The notes: generated by a model from the sequence alone, not told the origin. A stretch of DNA of 64,000 bases from JAKFWF01 sp963750535 (GCA_963750535.1 CAVVRF010000032.1:186001-250000); one strand, 5' to 3'; positions 34,531-44,132 are shown, counted from the stretch's first letter. Numbers and translations are program-made.

Positions 34531-35906
34531 ATGCCCACCCAGATCCTGATGCCCGCGCTGTCTCCGACCATGGAGGAGGGCAAGCTCGCAAAATGGCTGA
34601 TCAAGGAGGGTGACACGGTCAAGAGCGGCATGGTGATCGCCGAGATCGAGACCGACAAGGCGACCATGGAGGTCGAGGCGGTCGACGAGGGCAAGGTCGG
34701 CGCCATCCTCGTCGCCGCGGGCACCGAGCGTGTGAAGGTCAACACGCCGATTGCGACCATCCTGGTCGACGGCGAAAGCGCGAGCCAGGCAGCGCCGCAA
34801 TCGGCCGCCGCAAACGGTCACGCGCAGGCGGCGGCACCCGCGCCGGCCGCCCCGATGCCTGCGCCGAGCCGAGCCGGTGGTCCACGCCGCGCCGGCCGCG
34901 CCCGAGATCGCGCCCGGCACCGAGATGGTGACCCAGACCATGCGCGAGGCCTTGCGCGACGCCATGGCGGAAGAGATGCGCCGCGACAAGGACGTGCTGC
35001 TGATGGGCGAGGAGGTCGCCCAGTACCAGGGCGCCTACAAGGTCAGCCAGAACCTGCTGCAGGAGTTCGGCGACAAGCGCGTGATCGACACGCCGATCAC
35101 GGAGCAGGGTTTTGCCGGCATCGGCGTCGGCGCGGCGCTGGCCGGCCTGAAGCCGATCGTCGAATTCATGACCTGGAACTTCGCCATGCAGGCGATCGAC
35201 CAGATCATCAATTCGGCCGCCAAGACGCTATACATGAGCGGCGGCCAGATGGGCTGCCCGATCGTGTTCCGCGGCCCTAACGGCGCGGCTGCCCGCGTCG
35301 CCGCCCAGCATTCGCAGTGCTACTCGGCCTGGTACGCGCACGTGCCGGGCCTGAAAGTCGTCTGCCCGTCGAACCCAGCCGACGCCAAGGGCCTGATGAA
35401 GTCGGCGATCCGCGATCCGAACCCGGTGCTGGTGCTCGAGAACGAGATGCTCTACGGCACCAGCGGCGAGGTGCCGAAGGGCGACGACTTCCTGGTGCCG
35501 ATCGGCAAGGCGAGGATCGCGCGCGCCGGCCACCACGTGACGATCGTGTCGTTCGCGCGCGGCATGAATTACGTGCTCGATGCGGCGAAGATCCTGGCCG
35601 CCGAGGGCATCGAGGCCGAGGTGATCGACCTGCGCTCACTGCGCCCGATCGACTGGGACACGATCCTCGGCTCGGTGCGCAAGACCAACCGTCTCGTCAC
35701 GGTCGAGGAAGCCTGGCCGGTGTGCTCGGTCGGCTCCGAGATCTGCGCGCAGGCCGCGATCCAGGCGTTCGACTATCTCGATGCGCCGCCGGCCAAGGTT
35801 ACCGGCGTCGACGTGCCGATGCCGTATGCGGCGAACCTCGAGAAGCTCGCCCTGCCGACCGCCGCTCAGGTGGTCGCCGCGGCGAAGGGTGTGCTGTACC
35901 GCTTGA
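34531..35906 (+). CDS. pdhB: Pyruvate dehydrogenase E1 component, beta subunit (two frameshifts)
   Basis: An E1-beta of about 458 residues of the alphaproteobacterial type, with an N-terminal lipoyl domain (residues 1-80; lipoyl Lys in EIETDKATMEV), an Ala/Pro linker and the transketolase-like domain from about residue 130 (VTQTMREALRDAMAEEM). TLYMSGGQMGCPIVFRGPNG and VEEAWPVCSVGSEI are typical. Two single extra bases are inferred: one in the linker (about 34867) and one at the stop (CGC-T-TGA at about 35903). Without the second, the frame reads on and fuses artificially with pdhC. Both repairs give a normal E1-beta ending AKGVLYR. Confidence 0.9.
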
Positions 35907-35957
35907 GGTCATGTATCGCGTTGAGGCGGATCGGGGAATGGAACGAAATCCGAGATC

Positions 35958-36413
35958 ATGCAAGGGATGATCGGCTCGATCCAGAGCGTGATGAGCCTGT
36001 TCTCGATGTTCTTCGCGATGATCTCCGGCTACATCGTCGCGCTGTTCCTGTTCCTCCATCGCGCGCCGATCGCGCTGCGGCTGCTGGCGTTCGCGCTGCT
36101 GTCGCTCGGCCTCGTCTTTCTCTGCGGCTCGGCGGTCGAGCGATCCAGCGCATGTCAGGACGGATTATTCGCCGGCTGGGCGAAGCTGCCGAACGCGATC
36201 ATCGATGTCGAGGCGCTGCGCAACCCGGTGCAGATGGCCGTCATGCCCGCATTTGCCGCGTCGCAGCAGCAATTGGGTGTCGGGATCGGCTGGACGGTTG
36301 CGGTGCTCGTCTATCTCGCCCTGTCCTACCTGACGTTTTATTATCGCTGGCCCGCGGACGTCAGCACCGACCATCGACAAAGGACCCTGAAACCATGCCG
36401 ACCCAGATCCTGA
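35958..36413 (+). CDS. Membrane protein of unknown function within pdh operon
   Basis: A 151-residue frame with excellent third-position GC bias, lying between pdhB and pdhC in a different reading frame. It has about three hydrophobic helices: residues about 7-29 (MSLFSMFFAMISGYIVALFL), 34-56 and 110-132 (GWTVAVLVYLALSYLTFYYR). The 50 residues between helices two and three are polar and contain SSACQDGLFAGW. No family recognised. The last 19 bases overlap the pdhC start, so the tail may be incorrect if another indel is present. Confidence 0.65.
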   Translation: MQGMIGSIQSVMSLFSMFFAMISGYIVALFLFLHRAPIALRLLAFALLSLGLVFLCGSAVERSSACQDGLFAGWAKLPNAIIDVEALRNPVQMAVMPAFAASQQQLGVGIGWTVAVLVYLALSYLTFYYRWPADVSTDHRQRTLKPCRPRS

Positions 36414-37777
36414 TGCCCGCGCTGTCGCCGACCATGGAGGAGGGCAAGCTCGCCAAGTGGCTGGTGAAGGAGGGCGACGTCGTCAAGAGCGGCAAGGTCA
36501 TCGCCGAGATCGAGACCGACAAGGCGACCATGGAGGTCGAGGCGGTCGACGAGGGCGTGGTCGGCCAGATCCTGGTTGCGGCCGGAACCGAGAAGGTCAA
36601 GGTCAACACGCCGATCGCGGTCCTGCTGGCCGAGGGCGAGAAGGCTGGCGCGCCGGTGGCGGCACCACCCGCGCCCGCACCGGCGCCGAGGCCGGCGGCG
36701 AATGGCCCTACCGCCGGGGCAGGCATGACACTGGCGGCCGCACCAGCGGCTGCCGGCTCGCCGCGGCCGCCGACGTTCAATGCGCCAATGCCCGGTGCCG
36801 GTGCGCCGGTCGCCGGCAGCCGCATGTTCGTCTCGCCGTTGGCGCGCCGCCTGGCCAAGGATAACGGCATCGACCTGGCGGCAGTGAACGGCTCAGGCCC
36901 GCATGGGCGCGTGATCCAGCGCGACATCGAGGCGGCGAAGGCATCCGGCGTCGCCCGGCCGGCGACGCCGCTGATGCCGGCCGGCCAGCCCTCGACCGCG
37001 ATCCAGACCATGCCGGCGGCGACCGCTCCGGCGGTGCAGCCGATGGCCGACGACAAGATCCTGGCGCTCTATGAGAAGGGCTCCTACGAGGTGCAGCCGC
37101 ACGACGGCATGCGCAGGGTGATCGCCGAGCGGCTGACCCAGTCGAAATCGACGGTGCCGCACTTCTACCTGTCGGTCGACGTGCGCCTCGACACGCTGCT
37201 GTCGGCACGCGAGCGACTCAACGCACGCTCGCCGAAGGACGGTCCGCGCGCCTACAAGCTCTCGGTCAATGACTTCATCATCAAGGCGCTGGCGCTGGCG
37301 CTGCAGCAGGTGCCGGCGGCGAACGCCACCTGGACGACACAGGGCATGCTGCGGCACCGCCACTCCGATGTCGGCGTCGCGGTCGCTATCGAGGGCGGCC
37401 TGTTCACCCCGGTGATCAGGCACGCCGAGCTCAAGACGCTCGCCGAGATATCGAACGAGATGAAGGACCTCGCCGAGCGCGCCCGCAAGCGCCGGCTCGC
37501 CCCGCACGAATACCAGGGCGGGACGACGTCGATCTCGAACCTCGGCATGTTCGGGATCAAGAGCTTCGACGCCGTGATCAATCCGCCGCACGCGACGATT
37601 CTGGCGGTTGGCGCCGGCGAGAAAAGGCCCATTGTCAACGGCGACAAGATCGAGGTCGGCACGATCATGAGCGCCACACTGAGCTGCGATCACCGCGTCG
37701 TCGACGGCGCCTTGGGCGCCGAAATGCTCAATGCTTTCAAATCCTTCATCGAGGATCCGGTGCGCATGCTGGTTTGA
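36395..37777 (+). CDS. pdhC: Pyruvate dehydrogenase E2 (dihydrolipoamide acetyltransferase)
   Basis: A 460-residue E2 with one N-terminal lipoyl domain (residues 1-80; Lys in EIETDKATMEV, nearly identical to that of pdhB), an Ala/Pro linker, a peripheral subunit-binding domain (about 140-180, VSPLARRLAKDNGIDLAAVN) and the catalytic acetyltransferase domain (about 225-460). The active-site His is in LSCDHRVVDGA. The start is decided by the lipoyl domain at MPTQILMPALSPTMEEG. Although an unbroken frame runs in from pdhB, I regard the fusion as an artefact. Confidence 0.95.
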   Translation: MPTQILMPALSPTMEEGKLAKWLVKEGDVVKSGKVIAEIETDKATMEVEAVDEGVVGQILVAAGTEKVKVNTPIAVLLAEGEKAGAPVAAPPAPAPAPRPAANGPTAGAGMTLAAAPAAAGSPRPPTFNAPMPGAGAPVAGSRMFVSPLARRLAKDNGIDLAAVNGSGPHGRVIQRDIEAAKASGVARPATPLMPAGQPSTAIQTMPAATAPAVQPMADDKILALYEKGSYEVQPHDGMRRVIAERLTQSKSTVPHFYLSVDVRLDTLLSARERLNARSPKDGPRAYKLSVNDFIIKALALALQQVPAANATWTTQGMLRHRHSDVGVAVAIEGGLFTPVIRHAELKTLAEISNEMKDLAERARKRRLAPHEYQGGTTSISNLGMFGIKSFDAVINPPHATILAVGAGEKRPIVNGDKIEVGTIMSATLSCDHRVVDGALGAEMLNAFKSFIEDPVRMLV

Positions 37778-37960
37778 CCGACTCGACCAGCCACCTGTGA
37801 CAAGAGCACAACAGCTGTCGACTAATGCCACCCAATCGGCTGGCGGGGCGCAGATAGCCGGTGATAGTCTTGGTCGGGGATCTTGTGGCTGGTCCGGGGC
37901 AGGGCTAAGGGGCAAGGGAAGTATAGGGCGTAAAACCTTTAGTTTTTGGGGAACAGCACC

Positions 37961-38356
37961 ATGTTCAAAATGCTCCAAGCGCCCGCCATCATCATCGCGG
38001 GTGCCGTACTGCTTGCCGGCTGTGCGGAGACCGCGACAGTATTCGGCGGCGGCAGCAATCTGACTACCGCTTCCGTAGTCGAGCCACCGAAGACCGATCC
38101 GGCATGTCTTTCGCTGGCGTCGCAGATCGATGGCTTGAAGAAGGAAGGCATCGCCGACAAGGTGGCGCAGGCCTCGATCAAGAAATACAAGATGACCACC
38201 GCCGATCTGGCCAAGGCCGACCAGCTGAATCGGACCAATACCGAGTTCCAGGCCAAGTGCTCGACCGTGAAGCCGGCGCCGGCGGTTCAGTCGGCATCGG
38301 CTGCGCCCGCGGCGGCGCAGGCCAAGGCGCCGGTCGCCAAGTCGGCAACGCAGTAG
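37961..38356 (+). CDS. Small lipoprotein, Ala-rich
   Basis: A 131-residue predicted lipoprotein: signal peptide with lipobox LLAGC (Cys near residue 21), then TATVFGGGSNLTTASVVEPP. The middle has two cysteines and Lys/Asp-rich helices (DGLKKEGIADKVAQASIKKY). The tail is an Ala/Pro/Lys-rich stretch. The family is unknown to me. It lies between pdhC and lpd with a second lipoprotein gene and could be anchored in the inner or outer membrane. Confidence 0.75.
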   Translation: MFKMLQAPAIIIAGAVLLAGCAETATVFGGGSNLTTASVVEPPKTDPACLSLASQIDGLKKEGIADKVAQASIKKYKMTTADLAKADQLNRTNTEFQAKCSTVKPAPAVQSASAAPAAAQAKAPVAKSATQ

Positions 38357-38429
38357 TATCAGCCATGAGTCGTCTGGGCCCGGTGTGGCGGGACACCGTG
38401 GTGCCAGCGCAGGCGAATGCTGATAGATG

Positions 38430-38451
38430 TCCGGGCGTGTCGACGCCCGGA
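38430..38451 (+). terminator. Hairpin downstream of first lipoprotein gene
   Basis: TCCGGGCGT (38430-38438), loop GTCG, ACGCCCGGA (38443-38451): a perfect 9-bp stem with a tetraloop, extendable by AGAT/ATCT with a bulge. It lies 74 bases after the stop at 38356 and 80 bases before the second lipoprotein gene. There is no T-run; attenuation or mRNA processing is as likely as termination. Confidence 0.5.
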
Positions 38452-38531
38452 TCTTGAGACAGGATCTCTCTTGCAAGTGGGCGTGCACCCAGCCGACGGG
38501 TGCCGGCAGGTGGAACCGGAGACTAAGCGTG

Positions 38532-38834
38532 ATGATTGAGAAGAGCGAGCTGTTGCGTCGAGGATCGTGCGTGTTGGTCGCGATCGGCATGGCCGTTGCA
38601 GTTGCGGGCTGCTCGGCCGGCGCCACCAGCGGCGGCGATCCCGGTGCGCAGGCGATGCCCGCCGGCATGTCCTGTCAGTCGGTACGCGCCGAATTGAACA
38701 GGATGGATAGCCAGGGCGCTCAGGCCAAGGTCGAGGCCGCGAGCCAGGGCAAGGGATCGCCCGACGCAAAGGCGGTCGCCGCCCGCTACAACCAGCTGCT
38801 GAACTATTACCTCGGCGCTCGCTGCCACGTGTGA
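38532..38834 (+). CDS. Small lipoprotein, second of pair
   Basis: A 100-residue predicted lipoprotein: signal peptide with lipobox VAVAGC (Cys near residue 27), then SAGATSGGDPGAQAMPAGMS. The remainder has one Cys (CQSVRAELNRMDSQG), a Gln/Lys helix and the end YNQLLNYYLGARCHV. It resembles the previous lipoprotein in layout (lipobox, short helical domain with spaced Lys), though identity is low. No family recognised. Confidence 0.75.
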   Translation: MIEKSELLRRGSCVLVAIGMAVAVAGCSAGATSGGDPGAQAMPAGMSCQSVRAELNRMDSQGAQAKVEAASQGKGSPDAKAVAARYNQLLNYYLGARCHV

Positions 38835-38851
38835 CGCCTTACCTTAAAGAC

Positions 38852-38912
38852 GACGCGCAGCGGGGTGCGCGTCAGCCGGCTCCGTGGATCACCGCGGGGC
38901 CGGTTTTCGTTT
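38852..38912 (+). terminator. Double hairpin with T-run ending the pdhC-lipoprotein block
   Basis: Two stems follow the stop codon at 38834. The first is GACGCGCA (38852-38859)/TGCGCGTC (38866-38873), perfect over 8 bases. The second is CCGGCTCCG (38876-38884)/CGGGGCCGG (38895-38903), with one G-T wobble, followed by TTTTCGTTT. This is the best intrinsic terminator seen in the window and separates the pdh block from lpd. Confidence 0.7.
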
Positions 38913-39129
38913 CGCCAGGCAATGATTCGGCGCGAGACGCATGCCGGGCGCTTGCGGCAGGTTCCGCCCGATGCGCCGGCAAATGGCGCCAGCGCCTCGC
39001 GATTGACGAATGGCCGGGGCCTCCAACTGGCTGTTGACCTGCGACCGTGGTGCGGCTTCATTGCACAGACCATTCGATGGTCCGACGCAATCCCACCCGA
39101 AGCGTCCAACAACAGCATCCGGGAGCCCC

Positions 39130-40570
39130 ATGTCCAGCTACGACATCATTATCATCGGCGCCGGACCCGGCGGCTATGTCACCGCCATCCGCGCCAGCCA
39201 GCTGGGCTTCAAGACGGCAATCGTCGAGCGTGAGCACCTGGGCGGCATCTGCCTCAACTGGGGGTGCATCCCGACCAAGGCGCTGCTGCGCTCGGCCGAG
39301 ATCTATCACTACGCGACCCATGCCAAGGACTATGGCCTCAAGCTCGAAGGCACGATGAGCGTCGACAACGCGGCAGTGGTCGCGCGCTCGCGCGGGGTGT
39401 CGGCGCAACTCAACGGCGGCGTCGGCTTCCTCTTGAAGAAGAACAAGGTCGACGTGATCTGGGGCGAGGCGCAAATCACGAAGCCGGGCGAGATCGTGGT
39501 GGCTGGCACCAAGAAGCCGGCCGCGCAGCCGGCGCATCCCGCGCCCAAGGGCACGCTCGGCCCCGGCACCTACCAGGCCAAGCACATCATCATCGCGACC
39601 GGCGCGCGGCCACGTGCGACTGCCCGGCATCGAGCCCGATGGCAAGCTGATCTGGACCTATTTCGAGGCGATGGTGCCGCCGGCGCAGCCGAAGTCGCTG
39701 ATCGTGATGGGCTCGGGCGCGATCGGCATCGAGTTCGCGTCGTTCTACCGCACGCTGGGCGCCGAGGTGACGGTGGTCGAGCTGCTGCCGCAGATCCTGC
39801 CGGTCGAGGACGCGGAGATTGCCGCGCACGCCCGCAAGCGGTTCGAGAAGCAGGGCATGAAGATCCACACCGGCGCCAAGGTCACCCAGGTCGAGAAGGG
39901 GCCGAACAGCGTCACCGCGACCATCGATGCCGGTGGCGGCAAGACCGAGACGATCACCGCCGAGCGGCTGATCTCGGCGGTCGGGGTCGTCGGCAACGTC
40001 GAGGGCCTTGGCCTCGAGAAGCTCGGCGTCAAGACCGATCGCGGCTGCATCGTCACCGACGGCCTCGGCCGCACCAACGTCGCCGGCATCTATGCGATCG
40101 GCGATGTCGCGGGTCCGCCGATGCTCGCCCACAAGGCCGAGCACGAGGGCGTCATCTGCGTCGAGACGATCAAGGGCCTGCACACGCACCCGATGGACAA
40201 GGCGAAGATCCCGGGCTGCACCTACTGCCACCCGCAGATCGCCTCGGTCGGCCTCACCGAGGCCAAGGCGAAGGAGATGGGCCGCGAGATCAAGGTCGGC
40301 CGCTTCCAGTTCCGCGGCAACGGCAAGGCGATCGCGCTCGGCGAGCCCGAAGGGCTCGTCAAGACGATCTTCGACGCCAAGACCGGCCAGCTCCTGGGCG
40401 CGCACATGGTCGGCGCGGAGGTCACCGAGTTGATCCAGGGCTTCGTCGTCGCGATGCAGCTGGAGACCACGGAGGAGGACCTGATGCACACGGTCTTCCC
40501 GCATCCGACGCTGTCCGAGATGATGCACGAGAGCGTGCTCGACGCTTTCGGCCGCGTCATCCATATGTGA
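39130..40570 (+). CDS. lpd: Dihydrolipoyl dehydrogenase E3 (single-base frameshift)
   Basis: About 479 residues after repair. Residues 1-40 form the FAD Rossmann fold (IIIIGAGPGGYVTAIRASQL). The redox-active disulfide lies in GGICLNWGCIPTK. The NAD fold is VMGSGAIGIEFASFYRTLGA and the C-terminal interface domain carries the catalytic His in VFPHPTLSEMMHE. An extra G at about 39616 (CGT-G-CGA) breaks the frame inside ATGARPR; without it the sequence runs ATGARPRRLPGIEPDG. E3 reoxidises the lipoyl groups of the pyruvate dehydrogenase complex encoded just upstream. The linker APAPKGTLGPGTYQ is a long insertion typical of this subfamily. Confidence 0.92.
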
Positions 40571-40726
40571 CACGCATATGTGACGGGTACTTGTGACCGG
40601 CAAATGTGACGGGCGGAGCCGCGCCATGTCCGCTGGTACGCTGCCGGCAGGCAAGGCTTGCGGAAATCCCGGCAAGGCGGCACGATCGGCCACACACGAC
40701 GCCGCGTCAGCAAGCAATCCACGGAC

Positions 40727-41344
40727 ATGCCCATGATGAAGCTGTTGTCGTCGCCAGCATCGCCGTTCGGGCGCAAGGTCAAGGTGGTCGCCCGCATGAA
40801 GGGTGTCCTCGACCAGATCGAGATCGAGAAAGCCGACACCAACGTCGCCGAGAACAAGGTCCTGAAAAAGGAGAATCCGCTTGCCAAGATCCCGGTGCTG
40901 ATCCTGGCCGACGGCACCCAGTTGTTCGACAGTCATGTCATCTGCGAGTACTTCGACAGCCTGAAGCCATCGCCGAGGCTGTTCCCGGCGGCGGGCGCGG
41001 AACGCTTCAACACACTGACGCTTGGCGCCCTCGGCGACGGCATTCTCGAGGCGGCGCTGCTGCTGGTCTACGAGAAGCGGTTCCGCCCCGAGGACAAATG
41101 GGTCAGATCGTGGATGGACCGGCAGCAGAGCAAGATCGACACTGCGCTCGATCACTTGGAGGCCAATCCGCCGCAGTGGGGCGCCTCGCCCGATTATGGC
41201 CACGTCACGATTGCCTGCGCGCTGGGCTATCTTGACTTCCGGCACGAGGGCAAATGGCGAGCCAGTCACCCTCGGCTGGTGAAATGGCTGGATCAGTTCG
41301 CCGCAGCCGTCCCGGCCTACGAGGAGACGAAGCCGACCGGCTGA
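40727..41344 (+). CDS. Glutathione S-transferase family protein
   Basis: About 205 residues. The thioredoxin-like N-terminal domain (residues about 1-80) has the SSPASPFGRKVKVVARMKGV active-site helix (Ser in place of Tyr or Cys) and the glutathione-binding LFDSHVICEYFD. The helical C-terminal domain runs from about residue 90. Candidate starts at 40727, 40733 and 40736 differ by three residues. Substrate not assignable. Confidence 0.85.
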   Translation: MPMMKLLSSPASPFGRKVKVVARMKGVLDQIEIEKADTNVAENKVLKKENPLAKIPVLILADGTQLFDSHVICEYFDSLKPSPRLFPAAGAERFNTLTLGALGDGILEAALLLVYEKRFRPEDKWVRSWMDRQQSKIDTALDHLEANPPQWGASPDYGHVTIACALGYLDFRHEGKWRASHPRLVKWLDQFAAAVPAYEETKPTG

Positions 41345-41723
41345 GCGCTTCGAAGGCGTGATTTGTCGTGCAAGTTCAGAACGCTATTGATCTTGCACGT
41401 CGAACACGCGGGCATTGTTAGCGAATTTGTAGGGGTCAGGTGCGCACATTGGTTGCCACGGTGCTGCCGCATTCCTGGCATCCCTGCCTTCCGGCCGCGG
41501 GGCGAGTACGTGCGCCCGACGATCAGGCCGGAAGGTGCCGCAGGCGCCTCCAACCCTATCGCGAAAGACTTGTGGCGTTTCGACGCAGGATTGGCCGGCG
41601 TTAACGAATTCGTTGGCTTGCAGTTGGCCTGTGGACAAACCCAGGTATTGTGCGATCAATGGTGCTTGGTACAACAATTCGAAAGATACGTCAGTGGGTT
41701 CCAGAGTTGAGTCGAGTGTGCAT
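41345..41723. other. Structured intergenic region, 379 bp
   Basis: No coding frame with normal composition is visible. Three inverted repeats stand out. CGTGCAAG (41367-41374) pairs with CTTGCACG (41392-41399). CCTTCCGGCC (41487-41496) pairs perfectly with GGCCGGAAGG (41526-41535), and GGCA/TGCC can extend this stem around a bulge; GGGCG/CGCCC pairs inside its loop. AACGAATTCGTT (41603-41614) is a perfect 12-bp palindrome. The region is less GC-rich than its neighbours and may encode a structured RNA or long leader of the HAD gene. Confidence 0.5.
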
Positions 41724-42416
41724 ATGAGTTGCCATGTCTTCATCGACTTCGATGGAACCCTGGCTCCCGGGGACCCGACCGATACGCTGCTCGATCGGTT
41801 CGCCGATCGTTCGTGGCTGCATCTCGAGGCTGAGTTCAAGGCCGGAAGGATGTCGTCGCGCGAGTGCATGGCCCGTCAGATCGGCCTGATCCGCGCGACG
41901 CCCGAGGAATACGACGCGCTCGTCGGCAGCATGAATATCGATCCGCATTTCAAGGCCTTTGCCGCGTTGTGCGAATTGAACGGCATCCCGATGACGATCG
42001 TTTCGGACGGGCCCGATCGCAGCATCGAGATCCTGCTGCGCAAGGCCGGGCTCGAGATTCCCTACTATGCCAATCGGCTGGAATTCCTGGGTGGTGACCG
42101 CTGGCGCCTGGCGTTCCCCTACGAGCGGGCCGACTGCGCCATGAATTCGGGCAACTGCAAGTGCCAGTTTCCCGAGCGTTTACCCGCTGCGACGCAGATC
42201 ATGATTGGTGATGGTCGCTCCGACTTCTGCGTTTCCCGCCGTGTCGACCTGGTGCTGGCGAAAGGTGCGCTCTCCCAGCACTGCGAGGCGTCCGGCCTGC
42301 CTCACAACAGGATCAAGGACTTCCGCGACGCCACCCTGCTGATGGAGGAATGGCTCGCGGGTGGCGTGATGCTGGCCGACGGTCGTTTCGTCGAGATCGG
42401 TACGGTTGCGGCATGA
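41724..42416 (+). CDS. HAD-IB (MtnX-like) phosphatase family protein
   Basis: A 230-residue HAD-superfamily phosphatase of the MtnX-like type. Motif I is VFIDFDGTLAPGD (nucleophile and acid Asp), motif II contains the Ser of TIVSDGPD, motif III has a Lys-like region, and motif IV is GDGRSDFCVS. It resembles 2-hydroxy-3-keto-5-methylthiopentenyl-1-phosphate phosphatases, but no other methionine-salvage gene adjoins, so the substrate is open. One oddity is the cysteine cluster GNCKCQF. Confidence 0.85.
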   Translation: MSCHVFIDFDGTLAPGDPTDTLLDRFADRSWLHLEAEFKAGRMSSRECMARQIGLIRATPEEYDALVGSMNIDPHFKAFAALCELNGIPMTIVSDGPDRSIEILLRKAGLEIPYYANRLEFLGGDRWRLAFPYERADCAMNSGNCKCQFPERLPAATQIMIGDGRSDFCVSRRVDLVLAKGALSQHCEASGLPHNRIKDFRDATLLMEEWLAGGVMLADGRFVEIGTVAA

Positions 42417-42642
42417 ACCGGGGCGCTTGCGGCAGCGTCTCAATCGCAAGGAGCAAGACGCGGGGCTAGCCGACATTTAGGCTCGACACCGACGCCGCTC
42501 GGGCTGGCCATGTGCCGTCAGGCACTGCCGGTGGGGCGGTGCCCGCGAGAGTGTGGCGCGCACGGTGCCGCAAATGTGCATCGAACGTGAGCAAAGGGCC
42601 TGGGCAAAATAGGCTCGCAAGAAAAGGAAGCAAAATAAGCCA

Positions 42643-43524
42643 ATGTCGACACAAGATCGCAGTTACAGGTTCGAGGGTGGCCGCACGGGCATCCTGCTGG
42701 TGCATGGATTGGGGGGCACTCCGATCGAGATGCGCTATGTGGCGCTCGCGCTGTCGCGAGCTGGACATACCGTCAGCGTGCCGCAGCTCGCCGGCCATTG
42801 CGCTACCGAGGCCGAGCTCAAGTATTCGCATTGGCAGGACTGGTACGGGACGATCGAGCGCGAGCTCGACGAGCTGCGCAAGACCTGCGACCAGGTGATC
42901 GTGGGCGGGCTCTCCGCCGGCGCCGTGCTGTCGCTGCACCTTGCCGCCAACCGTCCGGACGACGTGCATGGCGTCGCCTGTTTTGCGCCGACGATCTGGC
43001 TCAACGGCTGGGGCGTACCCTGGTATGCGCGCCTGTTCCGGCTCGTGCACCACAAGTGGTTCGCCAATCACATTCATTTCACCGAGTGCGAGCCATTCGG
43101 CATCAAGGACAAGCGGCTGCGCGAAATGGTGGTCGAGGCCCTGCACTCGGGCGACCCGTCGCAGGCCGGCGTGTTCAGCACGCCGGGCGGTCCGATGCTC
43201 GAGTTCCGTTGGCTGGTCGACATCGTCAAGAAGCAGCTGCCGACGATCAAGCAGCCGGCGCTGGTGGTCCATCCGCGCGACGACGACCGCGCCGACCTGG
43301 GTAACGCCTTCTATTTGCAACGCAATCTCGCAGGGCCGGTCGAGATGACCGTGCTCGAGGATTCCTACCACATCGTGACGATCGACCGGCAGCGCGAGGT
43401 CGTGGCCGACCGCACGGTCGCCTTCGTCAGCCGCATCACCGCCACTGCTGCCGCTGCCCGGCCTTCCCTGGTGGAGGCCACGGACGCGGCGGGCAAGCCC
43501 GGCAAGCGCACCGCGGCTGCCTGA
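42643..43524 (+). CDS. Alpha/beta hydrolase, carboxylesterase type
   Basis: A 293-residue alpha/beta hydrolase of the Est30-like group: oxyanion motif LLVHGLGGTPIE (residues about 18-29), nucleophile Ser in VGGLSAGAVLS, Asp in VHPRDDDRAD and the final His in EDSYHIVTID. It has no signal peptide and a polar C-terminal extension of about 35 residues, ending in an Ala/Lys-rich stretch. It is probably a lipid- or ester-hydrolysing enzyme; similar proteins act on short acyl esters. Confidence 0.88.
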   Translation: MSTQDRSYRFEGGRTGILLVHGLGGTPIEMRYVALALSRAGHTVSVPQLAGHCATEAELKYSHWQDWYGTIERELDELRKTCDQVIVGGLSAGAVLSLHLAANRPDDVHGVACFAPTIWLNGWGVPWYARLFRLVHHKWFANHIHFTECEPFGIKDKRLREMVVEALHSGDPSQAGVFSTPGGPMLEFRWLVDIVKKQLPTIKQPALVVHPRDDDRADLGNAFYLQRNLAGPVEMTVLEDSYHIVTIDRQREVVADRTVAFVSRITATAAAARPSLVEATDAAGKPGKRTAAA

Positions 43525-43589
43525 ACGATTGCCGGCGGCTCGTCGCCTACTGTGACGATGAGCCGCTGGACTGAACGGGTGCCGATACC

Positions 43590-44132
43590 CTAGAGCGTCG
43601 ATGCGGCGCTGGTGGTGGTGCACCGGGGGAGCGTGGCTGGAGCCCGCGTCCAAATGAAGCTTTCGCCGAAGAACTTGGTGCCGAGATAGCCGGTCACCTG
43701 CAGCTGGTCCGGGCTGCGCATCTTGAGCTCGACATCGTAGGACTTGCCTTCCTTCGGATCATAGATCCAGCCGGCGTCCCACGACCCGTTCGACTGACGT
43801 TTCAGGTCGCCGATCACCGGAAGGCCACAAATTGGTCGTTTACGCTTGGCGGCTTCGGGGTTGTAGCCATCCGTGAGGGGGCGGCCACCCTTATCGTTCG
43901 GGCTCTTCAGCCAGACGATGCGACCACAAAGGCGATCGCCGCACTGCGCAATCTCGACTGCGCCGTCGCCGGTGTCGTCGATCCAGGTGCCGACGAACCC
44001 TGGCGTGACCGGGGCAGGAGATTGGACGCCGGGAGCCTGGGCCATGGCGGCACCGGCTGCAATGAAGACCACGGCACTCGCGCACCAGGCGCGACGGGCT
44101 GCGGACGAGGACTGAATGAGTAACTTTGCCAT
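43590..44132 (-). CDS. DUF2147 family exported protein
   Basis: A 180-residue exported protein. A signal peptide covers residues about 1-34 (ending AAMAQ). The DUF2147 domain begins with GTWIDDTGDGAVEIAQCGDR and LCGRIVWLKSP, and ends with GYLGTKFFGESFIWTRA. The pair of cysteines (CGDRLCG) is conserved in the family. These proteins occur in the periplasm of many Proteobacteria; function unknown. Start ATG at 44132. Confidence 0.85.
   Translation of the reverse strand: MAKLLIQSSSAARRAWCASAVVFIAAGAAMAQAPGVQSPAPVTPGFVGTWIDDTGDGAVEIAQCGDRLCGRIVWLKSPNDKGGRPLTDGYNPEAAKRKRPICGLPVIGDLKRQSNGSWDAGWIYDPKEGKSYDVELKMRSPDQLQVTGYLGTKFFGESFIWTRAPATLPRCTTTSAASTL

Noticed and set aside
34751..37777. A single 1008-codon frame that appears to fuse E1-beta and E2 of pyruvate dehydrogenase
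   Set aside because: It arises from an extra T at the pdhB stop; the middle part is arginine-rich nonsense overlapping a well-composed membrane-protein frame, and pdhC has its own clear lipoyl start.
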